The position numbers and the translations under genes are program-made. Under the pieces are notes generated by a model that saw only the letters and a list, made by a program, of their open reading frames with translations, was not told the origin of the DNA and ran no database searches. Shown here one piece after another: positions 61,552 to 64,000 of a DNA stretch of 64,000 nucleotides (position 1 is its first letter; every line of letters starts with the position of its first letter). Source of the stretch: Owenia fusiformis (lineage: Eukaryota; Annelida; Polychaeta; Sabellida; Oweniidae); assembly GCA_903813345.2 (NCBI GenBank), contig CAIIXF020000004.1, positions 31,871,985 through 31,935,984 on the forward strand, written 5' to 3'.

Positions 61552-64000
61552 CTAAAACCAAAAACACGCATTGTAGGAACAATAGATGGATCCATTGTAG
61601 CTGTGGGGTCCATATTAGCTCACGTCACATACTAGAATAAAAACACACATTGTAGAAACACTAGATGGATCTATTGTAGCTGTAGGGTGCATGTAAGCCA
61701 ACGCTGCATGCTAGAATTAAACACATGCATTATAAGAACAATGTATGGCGCTATTGTTGCTGTAGGGTCCATATAAGCCCACGCCGCATGCTAGAATAAA
61801 AAACACACATTGTAGAAACACTAGATGGATCCATTGTAGCTGTAGGGTCCATATAAGCCCATGCCACATGCTAGAATCAAAAACACATTGTAGGAACATT
61901 CGATAGAGCCATTGTAGCTGTAGGGTCCATATAACCCCACGCCGCATGCTAGAATAAAAAACACACATTGTAGAAACACTAGATGGATCCATTGTAGCTG
62001 TAGGGTCCATATTAGCCCACGTCGCATACTAGAATAAAAAACACACATTGTAGAAACACTAGATTGATCCATTGTAGCTGTAGGGTGCATATAAGCCCAC
62101 GCCGCATGCTAGAATAAAAAACACACATTGTAGAAACACTAGATGGATCCATTGTAGCTGTAGGGTCCATATTAGCCCACGTCGCATACTAGAATAAAAA
62201 ACACACATTGTAGAAACACTAGATTGATCCATTGTAGCTGTAGGGTGCATATAAGCCCACGCCGCATGCTAGAATAAAAAACACACATTGTAGAAACACT
62301 AGATGGATCCATTGTAGCTGTAGGGTCCATATAAGCCCACGCCGCATGCTAGAATAAAAAACACACATTGTAGAAACACTAGATGGATCCATTGTAGCTG
62401 TAGGGTCCATATAAGCCCACGTCGCATACTAGAATAAAAAACACACATTTTAGAAACACCAGATGGATCCATTGTAGCTGTAGGGTCCATATAAGCCCAC
62501 GCCGCATACTAGAATAAAAAACACACATTGTAGAAATACTAGATGGATCCATTGTAGCTGTAGGGTCCATATTAGCCCACGTCGCATACTAGAATAAAAA
62601 ACACACATTGTAGAAACACTAGATGGATCCATTGTAGCTGTAGGGTGCATATAAGCCCACGCCGCATGCTAGAATAAAAAACACACATTGTAGAAACACT
62701 AGATGGATCCATTGTAGCTGTAGGGTCCATATTAGCCCACGTCGCATACTAGAATAAAAAACACACATTGTAGAAACACTAGATGGATCCATTGTAGCTG
62801 TAGGGTCCATATTAGCCCACGTCGCATGCTAGAATAAAAAACACACATTGTAGAAACACTAGATGCATCCATTGTAGCTGTAGGGTCCATATAAGCCCAC
62901 GCCGCATGCTAGAATAAAAAACACACATTTTAGAAACACCAGATGGATCCATTGTAGCTGTGGGGTCCATATAAGCCCACGCCGCATACTAGAATAAAAA
63001 ACACATATTGTAGAAATACTAGATGGATCCATTGTAGCTGTAGGGTCCATATTAGCCCACGTCGCATACTAGAATAAAAACACACATTTTAGAAACACCA
63101 GATGGATCCATTGTAGCTGTGGGGTCCATATAAGCCCACGCCGCATACTAGAATAAAAAACACACATTGTAGAAATACTAGATGGATCCATTGTAGCTGT
63201 AGGGTCCATATTAGCCCACGTCGCATACTAGAATAAAAAACACACATTGTAGAAACACAAGATGGATCCATTGTAGCTGTAGGGTGCATATAAGCCCACG
63301 CCGCATGCTAGAATAAAAAACACACATTGTAGAAACACTAGATGGATCCATTGTAGCTGTAGGGTCCATATTAGCCCACGTCGCATACTAGAATAAAGAA
63401 CACACATTGTAGAAACACTAGATGGATCCATTGTAGCTGTAGGGTCCATATTAGCCAACGTCGCATGCTAGAATAAAAAACACACATTGTAGAAACACTA
63501 GATGGATCCATTGTAGCTGTAGGGTCCATATAAGCCCACGCCGCATGCTAGAATAAAAAACACACATTGTAGAAACACTAGATGGATCCATTGTAGCTGT
63601 AGGGTCCATATAAGCCCACGCCGCATGCTAGAATAAAAAACACATATTGTAGAAACACTAGATGGATCCATTGTAGCTGTAGTGTCCATATAAGCCCACG
63701 CCGCATGCTAGAATAAAAAACACACATTGTAGAAACACTAGATGGATCCATTGTAGCTGTAGGGTCCATATAAGCCCACGCCGCATGCTAGAATAAAAAA
63801 CACACATTGTAGAAACACTAGATGGATCCATTGTAGCTGTAGGGTCCATATAAGCCCACGCCGCATGCTAGAATAAAAAACACACATTGTAGAAACACAA
63901 GATGGATCCATTGTAGCTGTAGGGTCCATATAAGCCCACGCCGCATACTAAAATAAAAAACACACATTGTAGAAACACAAGATGGATCCATTGTAGCTGT
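61552..64000 (-). repeat. 80-bp tandem array of decoy 3' splice sites, intron 1 of gene C
   Basis: At least 30 copies of the unit described at 14059-16079, running off the right edge. Most carry GGATCC and the in-frame TAG, like gene-proximal units of gene A. Units alternate in places between GTCGCATACT with ATATTAGCCC and GCCGCATGCT with ATATAAGCCC, giving a 160-bp higher-order period (about 61940-62340). Copies are more uniform than in gene A, pointing to more recent homogenisation. Confidence 0.93.

Larger units (their letters stand above)
56480..64000. repeat. Segmental duplication, block 2
   Basis: Counterpart of block 1 (about 8650-16079) and open at the right edge. Here the PAN exon at the left end is followed by its CTLD exons (gene B), whereas in block 1 it is stranded. 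Colinearity includes the RCBTB-proximal edge, so the break lies inside intron 1 of the PAN gene. Confidence 0.9.

Overview
The window looks like nuclear DNA of an animal, most likely a marine invertebrate. It is AT-rich by eye and has intron-split genes with GT-AG junctions, metazoan secreted domains (PAN/Apple and C-type lectin, CTLD), an RCBTB-type RCC1 gene, a LINE of the CR1/L2 type and many fold-back DNA elements. The repeats suggest a lophotrochozoan such as a mollusc, but I cannot prove this. There are few genes, and all of those I can support are on the minus strand.

Layout. 1-1457: a 93-bp satellite broken by a small insertion. 4778-8126: five exons of an RCBTB1/RCBTB2-like gene, with both ends missing. 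8.6-17.3 kb: first copy of a segmental duplication, with an orphan signal-peptide+PAN exon (8920-9247), a complete three-exon PAN-CTLD gene A (11836-17284), a miniature LTR element (11267-11724) and an 80-bp tandem array (14059-16079). 17.3-28.4 kb: fold-back elements, a 5'-truncated LINE with an 11-bp target duplication (20490-23416) and dispersed repeats. 28409-37231: an 8.8-kb element with about 330-bp inverted termini and a 5-bp target duplication, holding two smaller elements of similar type and a triplicated promoter-plus-first-exon unit. 37-45 kb: minisatellites, a 1.6-kb TIR element, a long fold-back and a LINE tail. 45.8-57.1 kb: PAN-CTLD gene B with two alternative-looking terminal exons (51486-51709 and 45851-46071); its large intron holds a CpG-rich TIR element and a 15-bp minisatellite. 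56.5-64 kb: second copy of the segmental duplication, with the last two exons of gene C and a second 80-bp array running off the end.

How it fits together. The lectin genes share one architecture: a phase-1 exon with signal peptide and PAN domain, a 183-bp exon for the first half of the CTLD, and a 221-224-bp terminal exon for the second half. Splice phases match at every junction; genes A and B each give 735 bp, 244 residues. They form a local cluster expanded by duplication, probably of secreted recognition proteins. The most unusual point is that in two unrelated genes (the lectins and the RCBTB gene) the tandem repeat unit is a 3' splice site plus the start of the following exon, so many decoy acceptors lie upstream of the real exon. 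Comparing the two duplicate blocks gives empty sites that delimit three insertions, including a 458-bp TRIM-like element whose LTRs carry a tRNA-like sequence.
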